Positions 46,956-56,378 of a stretch of 64,000 nt of DNA are shown here, one piece after another. Where the stretch lies: assembly GCF_035319885.1 (NCBI RefSeq), contig NZ_CP141285.1, forward strand, positions 2,922,001-2,986,000, in the 5' to 3' direction. This DNA is from Altererythrobacter sp. H2 (GTDB taxonomy: Bacteria; Pseudomonadota; Alphaproteobacteria; Sphingomonadales; Sphingomonadaceae). The translations under genes were made by a program, and so were the position numbers. Positions within the stretch are counted from its first letter, which is position 1. Each line of letters opens with the position of its first letter. Below the pieces are notes generated by a model, which searched no databases, was not told the DNA's origin, and was given only the letters and a program-made list of their open reading frames with translations.

Positions 46956-47554
46956 TGCACCCCAACCCGCAGTACCGCCACGATGACCGCGCCCTGCTTG
47001 AAACGCTGATCGACCAGATCGGCTTCGGCATGGTGTTCCTGACGACGCCGGATGGCCCGCGGGTGGCCCACACGCCGTTGCTCTCCACCGGCGACGGCGC
47101 GGTGCAGTTCCACCTCGCCCGGGCCAACGCCCTTGCGAAGCATCTCGACGGGGCGACCGCACTGGTCACCATCAACGGTCCGGACGCCTACGTCAGCCCG
47201 CGCTGGTATGCCCAGCGCGGCACGGTGCCGACCTGGGACTATGTCAGCCTGGAGCTGGAAGGCCGGGTGCGGCGGATGGACCAGGACGGGCTTGAGGCCC
47301 TGCTCCATACCCTGATTGAGAAGTACGAAACCGGTCTGGGCGGCGAAGGGTGGTCCGCCACGGAGACCCCGTCCGATATCTGGCGCAAGCTGCTGAGCGC
47401 CATCGCCGGTTACGAGATGGAAATCCTCGCCTGGCGGCCCACCCTGAAACTCTCGCAGAACAAGAGCGCGGACGACCGCGCGCGGATTATCGACGGGCTG
47501 GAGCAGGCTGGCTCCCCCGCGCTGGCGCACTTGATCCGGACACTGGCGCCATGA
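46955..47554 (+). CDS. PaiB-like FMN-binding protein
   Basis: A 199-residue protein of the FMN-binding negative transcriptional regulator family. Landmarks are MHPNPQYRHDD at the N-terminus, GPDAYVSPRWYAQRGTVPTW in the middle, and EMEILAWRPTLKLSQNKS near the end. The fold is a flavin-reductase-like split barrel; in Bacillus PaiB affects protease and sporulation genes, but DNA binding here is unproven. The ATG overlaps the stop of the pseudouridine synthase gene by one base and its stop overlaps the next start. Confidence 0.88.
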   Translation: MHPNPQYRHDDRALLETLIDQIGFGMVFLTTPDGPRVAHTPLLSTGDGAVQFHLARANALAKHLDGATALVTINGPDAYVSPRWYAQRGTVPTWDYVSLELEGRVRRMDQDGLEALLHTLIEKYETGLGGEGWSATETPSDIWRKLLSAIAGYEMEILAWRPTLKLSQNKSADDRARIIDGLEQAGSPALAHLIRTLAP

Positions 47555-48204
47555 CCGTCAGGCTCGCCGTGTTCGATTGCGACGGCACACTCGTGGATGG
47601 CCAGGCCGCAGTGTGCGAAGCGATGGAGGCAGCCTTTGCCTTTGCCCGCCTGCCCGGCCCGCCGCGCCCGCTGATCCGGCGCATCGTGGGCCTGAGCCTG
47701 CCGCAGGCGGTGCGCCACCTCGCCCCCGACGTGCCGGAAGACCTGCAACGGATGGTGGTGGAAGCCTACAAGGATTCGTTCCGCTCCGCCCGCACCGGCG
47801 GCACGCTGGAAGAGCCCCTGTTCGAGGGGATCGCCGAGCTGGTGGACCGTCTGGCCCAGTCGGGCTGGGCGCTGGGCGTGGCCACCGGCAAGTCCGACCG
47901 CGGGTTGAGCGCCTGCCTCGCCGGGCATGGCCTGCTCGATCGGTTCGTCACCCTGCAAACGGCGGACCGGCACCCTTCCAAGCCCCATCCCGCCATGCTC
48001 GAAGCGGCCCTGCATGAAGCGGGCGCCCTGCCCGGAGCGGCCGTCATGATTGGCGATACCAGTTTCGACATGGACATGGCCCGGGCTGCCGGGGTTCGCG
48101 CAATCGGGGTCGACTGGGGCTATCACCCGGCGGACGAGCTGGCCGCAGCCGGAGCCGAGGTGGTGGTATCGAGCGCCGCCCAACTGGGAGACTACCTGTC
48201 ATGA
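47551..48204 (+). CDS. HAD-superfamily phosphatase (phosphoglycolate phosphatase-like)
   Basis: A 217-residue HAD hydrolase. Motif I is FDCDGTLVDG (nucleophile Asp), motif II/III region is GVATGKSDRG and SKPHPAML, and motif IV is MIGDTSFDMDMA. The helical cap between motifs I and II fits subclass IA, as in Gph or PpaX. It is often found next to RluC-type genes. The start at 47551 overlaps the preceding stop (ATGA). Confidence 0.9.
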   Translation: MTVRLAVFDCDGTLVDGQAAVCEAMEAAFAFARLPGPPRPLIRRIVGLSLPQAVRHLAPDVPEDLQRMVVEAYKDSFRSARTGGTLEEPLFEGIAELVDRLAQSGWALGVATGKSDRGLSACLAGHGLLDRFVTLQTADRHPSKPHPAMLEAALHEAGALPGAAVMIGDTSFDMDMARAAGVRAIGVDWGYHPADELAAAGAEVVVSSAAQLGDYLS

Positions 48205-48410
48205 CCGACGATCACGCCCGCAACCGCTTCTTCGCAATCCAGCTGGTGCGGCTGGTGGGGGTGGCCATGGTGCTGGCCGGCCTCGCTGTCACCCAGGGTG
48301 CGCTCGACCTGCCGCAGTGGGTGGGCGGGCTGCTGCTGGTGTTCGGCCTGTTTGACGTGTTCTTCATGCCCCGCGTCCTTGCCAAGCGCTGGAAAAGCCC
48401 GGGCGCATGA
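48201..48410 (+). CDS. Small two-helix membrane protein, unknown function
   Basis: A 69-residue protein with two hydrophobic segments (LVRLVGVAMVLAGLAV and VGGLLLVFGLFDVFFM) and a basic C-terminus (LAKRWKSPGA). It is coupled on both sides by 4-base overlaps, upstream with the HAD gene and downstream with the ATP12 gene. I do not know its function; the conserved operon context in related genomes would be the main clue. Confidence 0.82.
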   Translation: MTDDHARNRFFAIQLVRLVGVAMVLAGLAVTQGALDLPQWVGGLLLVFGLFDVFFMPRVLAKRWKSPGA

Positions 48411-49105
48411 AGCGGTTCTATCGCGAGGTAACCGTTGCCAGGGCCGATGGCGGCTGGCGCGTACTGCTGGACGGGCGCGCGATCCGTACCCCGCAGGGCG
48501 CGCCGCAGGTCGTTCCGACCGAGGCTCTGGCACAGGCCCTGGCGGAGGAATGGCGCGGGCAAGGCGATGACATTGACCCGGCCAGCCTGCCCTTTCGCGA
48601 CATGGCCGATTACGCCATCGATGCAGTGCAGCCCGCAGCCCTGGCCCAGCAGCTGCTGCGATACGCCGAGACCGACACCCTTTGTTACCGGGCCGATCCG
48701 GACGAGCCGCTCTATCGCCGCCAGCAGGAAGTGTGGGAGCCTTTGCTGAAGGCGGTGGAGGCCCGGCTGGACGTCCGGATGGAGCGGGTCAGCGGCGTGC
48801 TCCACCGGCCGCAGCCGCCCGAAACCATGGCCGTGTTCGCCGCGCGTCTGGCCGCGATGGACCCGTTCACGCTGGCAGCGGTGCAGGCGATGGCCTCGCT
48901 TGCCGCCTCACTCTGCGTGGCACTGTCCGCGCTGGACCCGGAGGCTGACGTCGACACCCTGTGGCAGGCCGCCAGCCTGGAAGAGCTGTGGCAGGCCGAG
49001 CTGTGGGGCTGGGACGAACAGGCCGAAGCACGCCGGGTGCGGCGCGGCGGTGATTTCAGCGCAGCCGCCGCGTTCGCACGGCTTGCGCGGCTTCGTGGGG
49101 CATGA
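48407..49105 (+). CDS. ATP12-family F1-ATPase assembly chaperone
   Basis: A 232-residue protein of the ATP12 family. MKRFYREVTVARADGGWRVL and the LDGRAIRTPQGAPQVVPT stretch are typical, as are WRGQGDDIDPASLPF and the ETDTLCYRAD motif. Mitochondrial ATP12 helps assemble the F1 alpha subunit; alphaproteobacterial homologues are its relatives. It is the last gene of the crcB operon, and its final 50 bases overlap the convergent caspase-like gene. Confidence 0.92.
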   Translation: MKRFYREVTVARADGGWRVLLDGRAIRTPQGAPQVVPTEALAQALAEEWRGQGDDIDPASLPFRDMADYAIDAVQPAALAQQLLRYAETDTLCYRADPDEPLYRRQQEVWEPLLKAVEARLDVRMERVSGVLHRPQPPETMAVFAARLAAMDPFTLAAVQAMASLAASLCVALSALDPEADVDTLWQAASLEELWQAELWGWDEQAEARRVRRGGDFSAAAAFARLARLRGA

Positions 49106-49772
49106 GGTTCTCGCGGCACCCGGCATAAAGCAGCAGGTTGGTGCCGCTGGCCCTGAGGCTTTGCCCCACTTCGTCAAGCCCGATTGCATCGCCCGGCCCC
49201 GGATTGGCCAGCGCATCGACATCGGGGGGCAGCAGGAAGGCGTAGCCGTCAGGCTCGATTCCGTGGCCCGTGGTGTAGATCAGCGCGCGATCATAGTTCG
49301 CGCTCGCTGCGGCAAATTCGGCCAGAGCCCCGCGGTATTCGGCAGCATTGGCAGGCACTGCCATGGCGACGGTATAGCCCGCGCCGCGCAGGGCGTTGGC
49401 CACCCGCATCGCATCGAACGCCGCACCGGGCAGCGAGGGCAGACCGGCAAGATCGCCGTAATCGGCAAACACCACCACCAGCGCCACAGCGTCTTCCGCA
49501 GGTGCCAGCCGCAGGGTCAGCTCGCCAAGCTGGCTGGCATCGGCAATCTGATAACCGCCGCTCAATTCGCCGGTGGTCACTTCAATGGCGAAGGCCCCGT
49601 CCTCACCCGCGTCGCCCAGTGCTGCGACGACCGCGCTGGCAAAAGGGTTGCCGCCAAACGGATCGGCATCGTAGGCGACCTCGCCTGCGCGGGTACCGTA
49701 GATCGTGACCGGTTCGGCCATGGCGGGCGAACCCGCCAGCGCGAACAGTGCTATCAGCCGCCAGACACCCAT
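49056..49772 (-). CDS. Exported caspase-like (peptidase C14) protein, apparently circularly permuted
   Basis: A 238-residue protein with GGGGAGG upstream of the ATG and a signal peptide ending at AMA (residue 19). The caspase p20 landmarks are present in order: VALVVVFADYGDLAGLPSLP (96-115), FDAMRVANALRGAGYTV (119-135), IYTTGHGIEPDGYAFLLPPD (165-184, His170) and NLLLYAGCREN (212-222, Cys219). In C14 peptidases a segment like IAFATQPGNVALDG...NSPFTAALL follows the cysteine. Here its counterpart, YGTRAGEVAYDADPFGG then NPFASAVVAAL (25-52), stands at the N-terminus. The Asp usual before the cysteine (DAC) is Gly-preceded (AGC). The start overlaps the end of the Mla auxiliary lipoprotein gene by 19 bases, making it the last gene of that operon. 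Peptidase activity is unproven. Confidence 0.78.
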   Translation of the reverse strand: MGVWRLIALFALAGSPAMAEPVTIYGTRAGEVAYDADPFGGNPFASAVVAALGDAGEDGAFAIEVTTGELSGGYQIADASQLGELTLRLAPAEDAVALVVVFADYGDLAGLPSLPGAAFDAMRVANALRGAGYTVAMAVPANAAEYRGALAEFAAASANYDRALIYTTGHGIEPDGYAFLLPPDVDALANPGPGDAIGLDEVGQSLRASGTNLLLYAGCRENLMPHEAAQAVRTRRLR

Positions 49773-50365
49773 GCTGCTACCTCCCCTGCGACCTGGTTGG
49801 CCGCCTCGTTCAGGGCGCGGCCGACCGGTCCGGCCTCTGCCGCCACGCCCGGCACGACCGCCTCGAACCGCCGCGTCTGGACACTGTCGCCCGCCCCGGC
49901 ACGGACCGCATCGTAGCGCACCACCACCGACGAGGTCCGCGCGTCATAGCCGAAGGCCCCCAGCGAGCCCTCGATCCGCGTAACAGCGCCAATGGCAGGC
50001 GTTTCGCCATCGGTCACCAGCCGGCCGGTCCGCGCCCTGACCGTTTCGGCCAGCAGACGCTGGAACAGCCGGGCGGGTTTCTCCACCCAGACGGCATCCT
50101 TGAGATAGGCGATTTCGGTGTCGTCGATCTGGACCGGGACCCGGGCCACGTCGAGGCTTTGCGGGGCGCCTGGCTCAAGGATCGCGATGGCGCTCGCCGG
50201 GTCGCCACTGGTCGCGCTGCCCGCCGGAGCCATGGCCGTGGCGGTGAGCGAGAGCAAGCTTGGCGGCGGCTCGCTGCCCAGGCTGATGCAGCCGGCCAGC
50301 GCCATGGCCAGCCCGCCTGCCAGAACGGCCTTCGATATGCGCGCCATTGCCTTTTGCCCTTTCAT
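49754..50365 (-). CDS. ABC-type transport auxiliary lipoprotein (PqiC/LamC-like)
   Basis: A 203-residue lipoprotein with a lipobox (AMALAGC, Cys26). The body matches the auxiliary lipoproteins found with MCE systems: ALAILEP-type stretch AIAILEPGAP, VPVQIDDTEIAYLKDAVWVEKPARLFQRLL, and a C-terminal AANQVAGEVAAWV. It would sit in the outer or inner membrane facing the periplasm and help the MlaD ring. The ATG at 50365 has GAGGGCGGCG upstream; an ATG at 50377 overlapping the mlaD stop is the alternative. It is followed by the caspase-like gene. Confidence 0.88.
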   Translation of the reverse strand: MKGQKAMARISKAVLAGGLAMALAGCISLGSEPPPSLLSLTATAMAPAGSATSGDPASAIAILEPGAPQSLDVARVPVQIDDTEIAYLKDAVWVEKPARLFQRLLAETVRARTGRLVTDGETPAIGAVTRIEGSLGAFGYDARTSSVVVRYDAVRAGAGDSVQTRRFEAVVPGVAAEAGPVGRALNEAANQVAGEVAAWVSGG

Positions 50366-50373
50366 CGCCGCCC

Positions 50374-51321
50374 TCATGGCTCGTAATCCGGCAGTTTCTG
50401 CCCGCCCAGCAGACCGCCGGCGCCTTCACTCTCGATCCGCTCGGTCACCGCCCGCAGCGCCTTGCTGGTCGCTTCCAGATCCTTGATCATCGCCTCGGCC
50501 GCGGGGAGCGTGGTTTCCGCCAGCTGCCGGGTGGCAGGCCGGGCGTCTTCCAGCGTGGCCGAAAGCGACAGCGCTGCCTTGTTGGTCGCACTCAGCGTTT
50601 CACGCAGTTGGACGGCCAGCGCGGCGCCTTCCTGATTGATCAGCTGGTCGGTCGACTTGGTCGCCTGCTCGAACGCGTCAAGCGCCTCGCCCGCTTCGCG
50701 CAAGGTGGTCTGCAGCTCGGCCAGCGTGCCCTTCATCTGCGGCGTGGCCTCGGCCAGATCGGCGCTCATGCGGTTGGTGTTGCGCAGGATGCCGGTCAGT
50801 TCCGCCTGGTTCTCATCCGACAGCAGCCCGGTCAGCCGCTCAGTCAGCGTCGCCAGCCGTTCGAGCAGCAGTGGCGCATTGGCGAGGATCGCGTTGAACC
50901 CGCCCGCCTTGGGCGGGATGATCGGCACGCCTTCGGTGCAGGCGGTCGTTTCGCAGGTGATCGGCGGCTGGCCGCTGCGCGCGCCCTCCAGCAGGATGGT
51001 CGACCCGCCGGTGAACGAACCCTGGATGGTGGCGGTGGTGCCGACCAGGATCGGCACTTCCTTTTCCACTTCCACCCGCACGCGGACGAACTCCGGGTCT
51101 TCCGGGTAAAGCTCGATTTCCTTCACCTGACCCACCGGCACGCCGGAGAAAGACACCTGCGATCCCCGCGCCAGCCCGTCGACCGACTGCTTGAAGAAGA
51201 TGTCGTAATCCTTGGTGCTGCCTTGCCCGAGCTGCGCCAGCCAGACGATCGCCGCCGCCAGCATGGCCAGCAGCGCCAGGGTGACGACGCCGACCCATAC
51301 GTGGTTTGCCCGTGTTTCCAT
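50374..51321 (-). CDS. MCE-domain lipid transport protein MlaD-like
   Basis: A 315-residue protein with an N-terminal membrane anchor (WVGVVTLALLAMLAAAIVWL) and one MCE domain (about 38-120; VDGLARGSQVSFSGVPVGQV, GSTILLEGA). A long helical region with coiled-coil character follows (TERLTGLLSDENQAELTGIL onward). MCE proteins form hexameric rings that move phospholipids between membranes. The long tail resembles the PqiB/LetB or Mycobacterium-type members more than E. coli MlaD. It follows the MlaF gene by 9 bases. Confidence 0.92.
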   Translation of the reverse strand: METRANHVWVGVVTLALLAMLAAAIVWLAQLGQGSTKDYDIFFKQSVDGLARGSQVSFSGVPVGQVKEIELYPEDPEFVRVRVEVEKEVPILVGTTATIQGSFTGGSTILLEGARSGQPPITCETTACTEGVPIIPPKAGGFNAILANAPLLLERLATLTERLTGLLSDENQAELTGILRNTNRMSADLAEATPQMKGTLAELQTTLREAGEALDAFEQATKSTDQLINQEGAALAVQLRETLSATNKAALSLSATLEDARPATRQLAETTLPAAEAMIKDLEATSKALRAVTERIESEGAGGLLGGQKLPDYEP

Positions 51322-51330
51322 TGCCCTGCC

Positions 51331-52212
51331 TTATGCCCCGCCCGGTCCGGACTTGTCCAACGCTTTGCCTGCCTGTGTGTGCCCGCCCGGCTTGTGCCGT
51401 TCCTGCGAAGCGCGCGCCGCCCGGCCACGCGGACCGTTGAAATACTCGTCGATCCACGGGTGGTCGGTTTCGAGCAGTTCGGGGATCGTACCGACGGCAA
51501 TCACCTTCTTGTCCGCCAGCACCGCCACCCGGTCACAGATTTCATAGAGCGTGTCGAGATCGTGGGTGATCAGGAACACCGTGAGGCCCAGCGTGGCTTT
51601 CAGTTCGCGGGTCAGGTGGTCAAAGGCGGCGGCCCCGATCGGGTCGAGCCCGGCGGTCGGCTCATCCAGGAACAGCAGCTCCGGATCGAGCGCCAGCGCC
51701 CGCGCCAGCCCGGCGCGCTTGCGCATCCCGCCCGAAAGCTCGGACGGAAACTTGTCGATCGCATCTTCCGGCAGGCCCGACAGCATGACCTTGTAACGGG
51801 CGATTTCCTTGAGCAGCCCGGCATCGATCTCCGGGTAGAACTGCTTGAGCGGAACCTCGACATTCTCGCCCACGGTGAGGGTGGAGAACAGCGCGCCGCC
51901 CTGAAACAGCACGCCCCAGCGGTTGCGCACGCCGAGGACTTCCTCCGGATCGCCGTCAGTCAGCGAGCGGCCGAACACCTCGATATGTCCTTCGTCCGGG
52001 ATCTGGAGCCCGATGATCGAGCGCATGAGGACGGACTTGCCGGTGCCCGATCCGCCGACCACGCCGATAATCTCGCCCCGCCGCACCTTGAGGTCGAGCC
52101 CCTCGTGCACGGCGAAATCGCCGAACTTGTTGACCAGCCCCTGGACGACAATCGGGTACTCGCCGCGATAGCGGGCGTGGCGTTCGAGCCGGGCGGCGGC
52201 CTGTTCGCTCAT
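51331..52212 (-). CDS. Lipid-transport ABC ATPase MlaF-like
   Basis: A 293-residue ABC ATPase. Walker A is GGSGTGKSVL, the signature is LSGGMRKRAGLARAL, Walker B is LLFLDEPTAGLDP and the switch His is in ITHDLDT. The SGGMRKR variant is typical of MlaF/Ttg2A. The C-terminal ~40 residues are a polar tail (GPRGRAARASQERHKPGGH) not needed for the core. The start overlaps the permease stop (ATGA). Confidence 0.94.
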   Translation of the reverse strand: MSEQAAARLERHARYRGEYPIVVQGLVNKFGDFAVHEGLDLKVRRGEIIGVVGGSGTGKSVLMRSIIGLQIPDEGHIEVFGRSLTDGDPEEVLGVRNRWGVLFQGGALFSTLTVGENVEVPLKQFYPEIDAGLLKEIARYKVMLSGLPEDAIDKFPSELSGGMRKRAGLARALALDPELLFLDEPTAGLDPIGAAAFDHLTRELKATLGLTVFLITHDLDTLYEICDRVAVLADKKVIAVGTIPELLETDHPWIDEYFNGPRGRAARASQERHKPGGHTQAGKALDKSGPGGA

Positions 52213-53318
52213 CCCCAGCCCAGCTCGGTAAAGAACACCGCGAAGAACGCATCGAGCACGATCACCGCGAAGATGGCGGAAACCACCGCCAGCGTGGTGC
52301 GGCGGCCCACTTCTTCCGAGTTCCCCTTGACCTGCATCCCGTTGTAGCACCCCGCCAGCGCCACGATCAGGCCGAATACCGGCGCCTTGATCAGGCCGAC
52401 CCACAGGTCATGCGTCGGCACGACTTCCTTGATCCGCTCAAGGAAGGTCAGGAACGGGATGCCCAGCATCACGTCGCCCACCACGGCCCCGCCGATGATG
52501 GCCACCACCGAGGCATAGAAGCCGAGCAGGATCATCATGAAGGTCGCGGCCAGGATGCGCGGGATCACCAGCGCCTCGATCGGCGAGATGCCGATGGTCC
52601 GCATGGCGTCGATTTCCTCGGTCAGCTTCATCGTGCCGAGCTGCGCGGCAAAAGCCGAGCCGGACCGGCCAGCGACCATGATCGCGGTCATCAGCACGCC
52701 CAGCTCGCGCAAGGTAATCCGCCCGACCAGGTTGACCGTGAGCGATTCGGCCCCGAACTGCTGCAACTGCACCGCGCCTTGCTGGGCAATCACGATCCCG
52801 ATCAGGAAGCTCATCAGGCCGATGATCGGCAGGGAATCGACCCCGACCAGCTCAAGCTGGTGGACCAGCGCCTTGCCCCGGAAGCGCGAGGGATGCCGGA
52901 TCAGCGATCCCCCCGCCACGATCACCTGGCCAAGAAACCCGACCACGCCGCGCACACCCGTGCCGAATTCGGTAATCGACTTGCCGATCCGGGCCGGGGT
53001 GCCTTCGATCAGCGAAGGGTGCAGCTGCACCTCGCTGTCCGGCTGCCCCAGCTTTTCGAGCGCGGCGATCAGCCGCATGGCCCGCTCGCTCCCGCCGGTC
53101 ACCTCAGCGCCATGGTCGCTCGCCAGCGCCGAGATGACGTAGGCGCCGACCGTGTCGATCTCGCTCACCTCGGCAAGATCGATGGCCGGCACCGGATCGA
53201 GCGCGCGCAGATCATCGACCACGGCAGCAATTGTGGAAACCATGTAGGGGCCCGCGAGCACCAGCACCGAACCGGTGCCGCCGCGCTCCTCCAGCCGGTA
53301 TGACGCGCCGTCGCTCAT
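52209..53318 (-). CDS. Lipid-transport permease MlaE-like with N-terminal STAS domain
   Basis: A 369-residue protein. The first ~100 residues resemble a STAS (MlaB-like) domain ([20 protein letters not shown]). The MlaE permease follows with five or six helices and the conserved [20 protein letters not shown] and [13 protein letters not shown]. The fusion of STAS and permease replaces a separate MlaB. It is the first gene of the Mla operon. The ATG at 53318 follows AGGTGCGGGCG; a GTG three codons upstream is the alternative. Confidence 0.93.
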   Translation of the reverse strand: MSDGASYRLEERGGTGSVLVLAGPYMVSTIAAVVDDLRALDPVPAIDLAEVSEIDTVGAYVISALASDHGAEVTGGSERAMRLIAALEKLGQPDSEVQLHPSLIEGTPARIGKSITEFGTGVRGVVGFLGQVIVAGGSLIRHPSRFRGKALVHQLELVGVDSLPIIGLMSFLIGIVIAQQGAVQLQQFGAESLTVNLVGRITLRELGVLMTAIMVAGRSGSAFAAQLGTMKLTEEIDAMRTIGISPIEALVIPRILAATFMMILLGFYASVVAIIGGAVVGDVMLGIPFLTFLERIKEVVPTHDLWVGLIKAPVFGLIVALAGCYNGMQVKGNSEEVGRRTTLAVVSAIFAVIVLDAFFAVFFTELGWG

Positions 53319-53478
53319 CGCCCGCACCTATGCGGACAAAAGGCAGATGGCACAAGCCGGTGTTCCACCCACGATTCCCCCATGTTGCGCCGCAGCGCGC
53401 GCGCTGGCATGGGCGCGTACTACGTTATTCAACGCGGTGCCGGCCGGCACCCGACGTGAGCATCAGCGAACAAACATC

Positions 53479-56199
53479 ATGACCACAACGCTCGACAAGA
53501 CATTCGATCCCGCGGCCATTGAGGCAAAATGGTATGCCCACTGGGAAACGCACGGCCTGTTCCGGCCCGATCGGCCCGATGCCGAGCCCTTCACCATCGT
53601 CTTGCCGCCGCCCAATGTGACGGGAAGCCTGCACATCGGCCACGCGCTCGACCACACCTTGATGGACGTGGTGATTCGGTATGAACGGCTGCGCGGCAAG
53701 GATGCCCTGTTCCTGCCTGGCATGGATCACGCCGGCATAGCCACCCAGATGGTGGTCGAACGCCAGATGGAGGCGCGCGGCGACAAGCGCACCAACTACA
53801 CGCGCGAGGAATTCATCGCCAAAGTCTGGGAATGGAAGGCCGAATCCGGCGGCATGATCCTCGACCAGATGCGCCGGCTGGGCGAATCCGTGGCGTGGGA
53901 TCTGGAAGCCTTCACCATGGACCCGCACTTCACCCGGGCGGTGACGAAAACCTTCGTCGATCTCCACGGCCGGGGGCTGATCTACCGCGACAAGCGGCTG
54001 GTCAACTGGGACGTCAAGCTCAAGACCGCGATCAGCGACCTCGAAGTGGAGACGCGCGAGGTCAAGGGCGGGTTCTGGCACTTCCGCTATCCGCTGGCTG
54101 ACGGCGTCACCACCAGCGAGGGCAAGGACTATCTCGTCGTCGCCACCACCCGGCCCGAGACGATGCTGGCCGACATGGCAGTGGCGGTGAATCCGGCCGA
54201 CGAACGGTATGCGAGCGTGGTCGGCAAGCATGTGATCCTGCCGCTGACCGGCCGGCGCATTCCGGTGGTGGCCGACGAGCACGCCGATCCGGAACTCGGC
54301 TCCGGCTGCGTCAAGATCACCCCGGGGCACGATTTCAACGACTTCGAGGTGGGCAAGCGCGCCGGGTTTGCGCCAGCCGCCATGCTCAACATGCTCGATG
54401 CCGATGGCAACGTCTGCCAGACCGCTGACGGCCTGGTGCCGGAAGAGTTCCTCGGCCTGCACCGCTTCCGGCGCGATGGTGTGGACGGCGCGCGCGAGCG
54501 GGTGGTCATGCGGATGAAGGAACACGGCTGCCTCATCCCCCACGTCGACAAGGACGGCGAAGAACACGACGCCGAGCCGCGCACGATCCAGACCCCGTTC
54601 GGGGACCGCGGCGGTGTGGTGATCGAACCCTGGCTGACCGACCAGTGGTATGTCGACGCGGAAAAGCTGGCGGTGAAGCCGATGGAGGCGGTCCGCAGCG
54701 GCGCGATCGAGATCGTGCCCAAGACCTGGGGAAAGACCTTCTTCAACTGGATGGACAACATCCAGCCGTGGTGCGTTTCCCGGCAATTGTGGTGGGGCCA
54801 CCGGATTCCGGCGTGGTACGGCGACGATGGCAAGTGCTACGTCGCTGAAACTGCGGAAGCCGCACAAGCTCTGGCAGGCGCGGCGGTCACGCTGTGGCAG
54901 GACGAGGACGTGCTCGACACCTGGTTTTCCAGTGCCCTGTGGCCCTTCGCCACGCTGGGCTGGCCGGACAGCGATGCCCCGCTGCTGAACAAACACTTCC
55001 CCAACAGCCTGCTCATCTCCGGCTTCGACATCCTGTTCTTCTGGGATGCGCGGATGATGATGATGGGCCAGGCGATGACCGGGCAGAACCCGTGGCCGCG
55101 GCTCTACCTGCACGGGCTGGTGCGCGCGCCGGACGGGCAGAAGATGTCCAAGTCCAAGGGCAATGTGATCGATCCGCTCGGCCTGATCGACCAGTACGGG
55201 GCGGATGCGCTGCGGTTCTTCATGGCGGCGATGGAAAGCCAGGGCCGTGACATCAAGATGGATGAGAAGCGGGTCGAGGGATACCGCAACTTCGCCACCA
55301 AGCTGTGGAACGCGGCGCGGTTCTGCCAGTCGAACGGGATCGGTGCCTCGGCCAGCGTCAAGGCCCCGCCCGCGCGGCTTGCGGCAAACCAGTGGATCAT
55401 TGGCGAGGTCGCTGCCTGCGTCACCGAGATCGAGCGCGCCATGGCGGATCTGCGCTTCGACGCGGCGGCTAACGCGATCTACCAGTTCACGTGGAGCAAG
55501 TTCTGCGACTGGTATCTGGAACTGATCAAGCCGGTCTTCGCCGGCGACGCGGACAGCCCGCCTGCCGTGGAAACCCGCGCCGTGGCCGGCTGGGCGCTCG
55601 ACCAGATCCTCGTCATGCTCCACCCCTTCATGCCCTTCATCACCGAAGAGCTGTGGCACAAGCTGGGTGAGCGCCCCTACGAGCTGATCCTGGCGCAGTG
55701 GCCCGCTCCGGAAGCGGAAATCAGCAAGGAAGCAACCGACGCGATTGACTGGGTGATCGACCTCACCACCAACACCCGCAGCGCCAGGAACGAACTCGGC
55801 ATTCCCCCGGGGGCCAAGCTGGCGGCCTATCTGGCCGCGCCATCTGATGTGGCGACGCGCACCATCGAGCGCTCGATCGCCGCGATTGAACGCCTCGCGC
55901 GCCTGACTCCGGTGACCATCGGTGAAGCCCCCGCCGGCCCCGCCATGCAGGTGACTGCGGGTGAGGACGTGTTCGTCATCCCGCTCGAAGGGATCGTCGA
56001 CATCGCGGCCGAAAAGTCGCGGCTCGAAAAGGCGCTGGCGGCATCCGAGAAGGAAGCCAAGTCGCTAGGCGGCCGCCTCTCCAACCCCGCCTTCGCCGAA
56101 AAGGCCAAGCCCGAAGCGGTCGAAAAGGCCCGCGCCGATCTCGCCCATCATGCGGGCGAAGTCGAGCGGCTGACGGCAGCACTGGCGCGGCTGGGGTAG
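53479..56199 (+). CDS. valS: Valyl-tRNA synthetase
   Basis: A 906-residue class I synthetase. The HIGH motif is [15 protein letters not shown] (about residues 46-60) and the KMSKS motif is [17 protein letters not shown] (about 553-569). The editing domain lies between. The C-terminus has the coiled coil typical of ValS ([20 protein letters not shown]). The start is [10 protein letters not shown]; a longer frame lacks similarity and overlaps the divergent mlaE region. It is divergent from the Mla operon with 160 bases between. Confidence 0.96.
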   Translation: MTTTLDKTFDPAAIEAKWYAHWETHGLFRPDRPDAEPFTIVLPPPNVTGSLHIGHALDHTLMDVVIRYERLRGKDALFLPGMDHAGIATQMVVERQMEARGDKRTNYTREEFIAKVWEWKAESGGMILDQMRRLGESVAWDLEAFTMDPHFTRAVTKTFVDLHGRGLIYRDKRLVNWDVKLKTAISDLEVETREVKGGFWHFRYPLADGVTTSEGKDYLVVATTRPETMLADMAVAVNPADERYASVVGKHVILPLTGRRIPVVADEHADPELGSGCVKITPGHDFNDFEVGKRAGFAPAAMLNMLDADGNVCQTADGLVPEEFLGLHRFRRDGVDGARERVVMRMKEHGCLIPHVDKDGEEHDAEPRTIQTPFGDRGGVVIEPWLTDQWYVDAEKLAVKPMEAVRSGAIEIVPKTWGKTFFNWMDNIQPWCVSRQLWWGHRIPAWYGDDGKCYVAETAEAAQALAGAAVTLWQDEDVLDTWFSSALWPFATLGWPDSDAPLLNKHFPNSLLISGFDILFFWDARMMMMGQAMTGQNPWPRLYLHGLVRAPDGQKMSKSKGNVIDPLGLIDQYGADALRFFMAAMESQGRDIKMDEKRVEGYRNFATKLWNAARFCQSNGIGASASVKAPPARLAANQWIIGEVAACVTEIERAMADLRFDAAANAIYQFTWSKFCDWYLELIKPVFAGDADSPPAVETRAVAGWALDQILVMLHPFMPFITEELWHKLGERPYELILAQWPAPEAEISKEATDAIDWVIDLTTNTRSARNELGIPPGAKLAAYLAAPSDVATRTIERSIAAIERLARLTPVTIGEAPAGPAMQVTAGEDVFVIPLEGIVDIAAEKSRLEKALAASEKEAKSLGGRLSNPAFAEKAKPEAVEKARADLAHHAGEVERLTAALARLG

Positions 56200-56378
56200 G
56201 CTAGACCGCCCTCGCCGCCGTTTGCACAGCGTGCCTAAATGTCCGCTTTCGGGTGTCGGTCGGCTGCGCGCAAATGGCTGCAAGTGGGTGGGTAGGCGAA
56301 TGGCGGCTTTCCTAACTTCGTTGCGAGCCTCATTGGCTGGCTTGCCCCCTTGCGATCTGCCACCTCTCGCCATGCAGC

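Noticed and set aside
53425-55659. A 744-codon open frame on the minus strand
   Set aside because: It is antisense to valS, which has all synthetase motifs.
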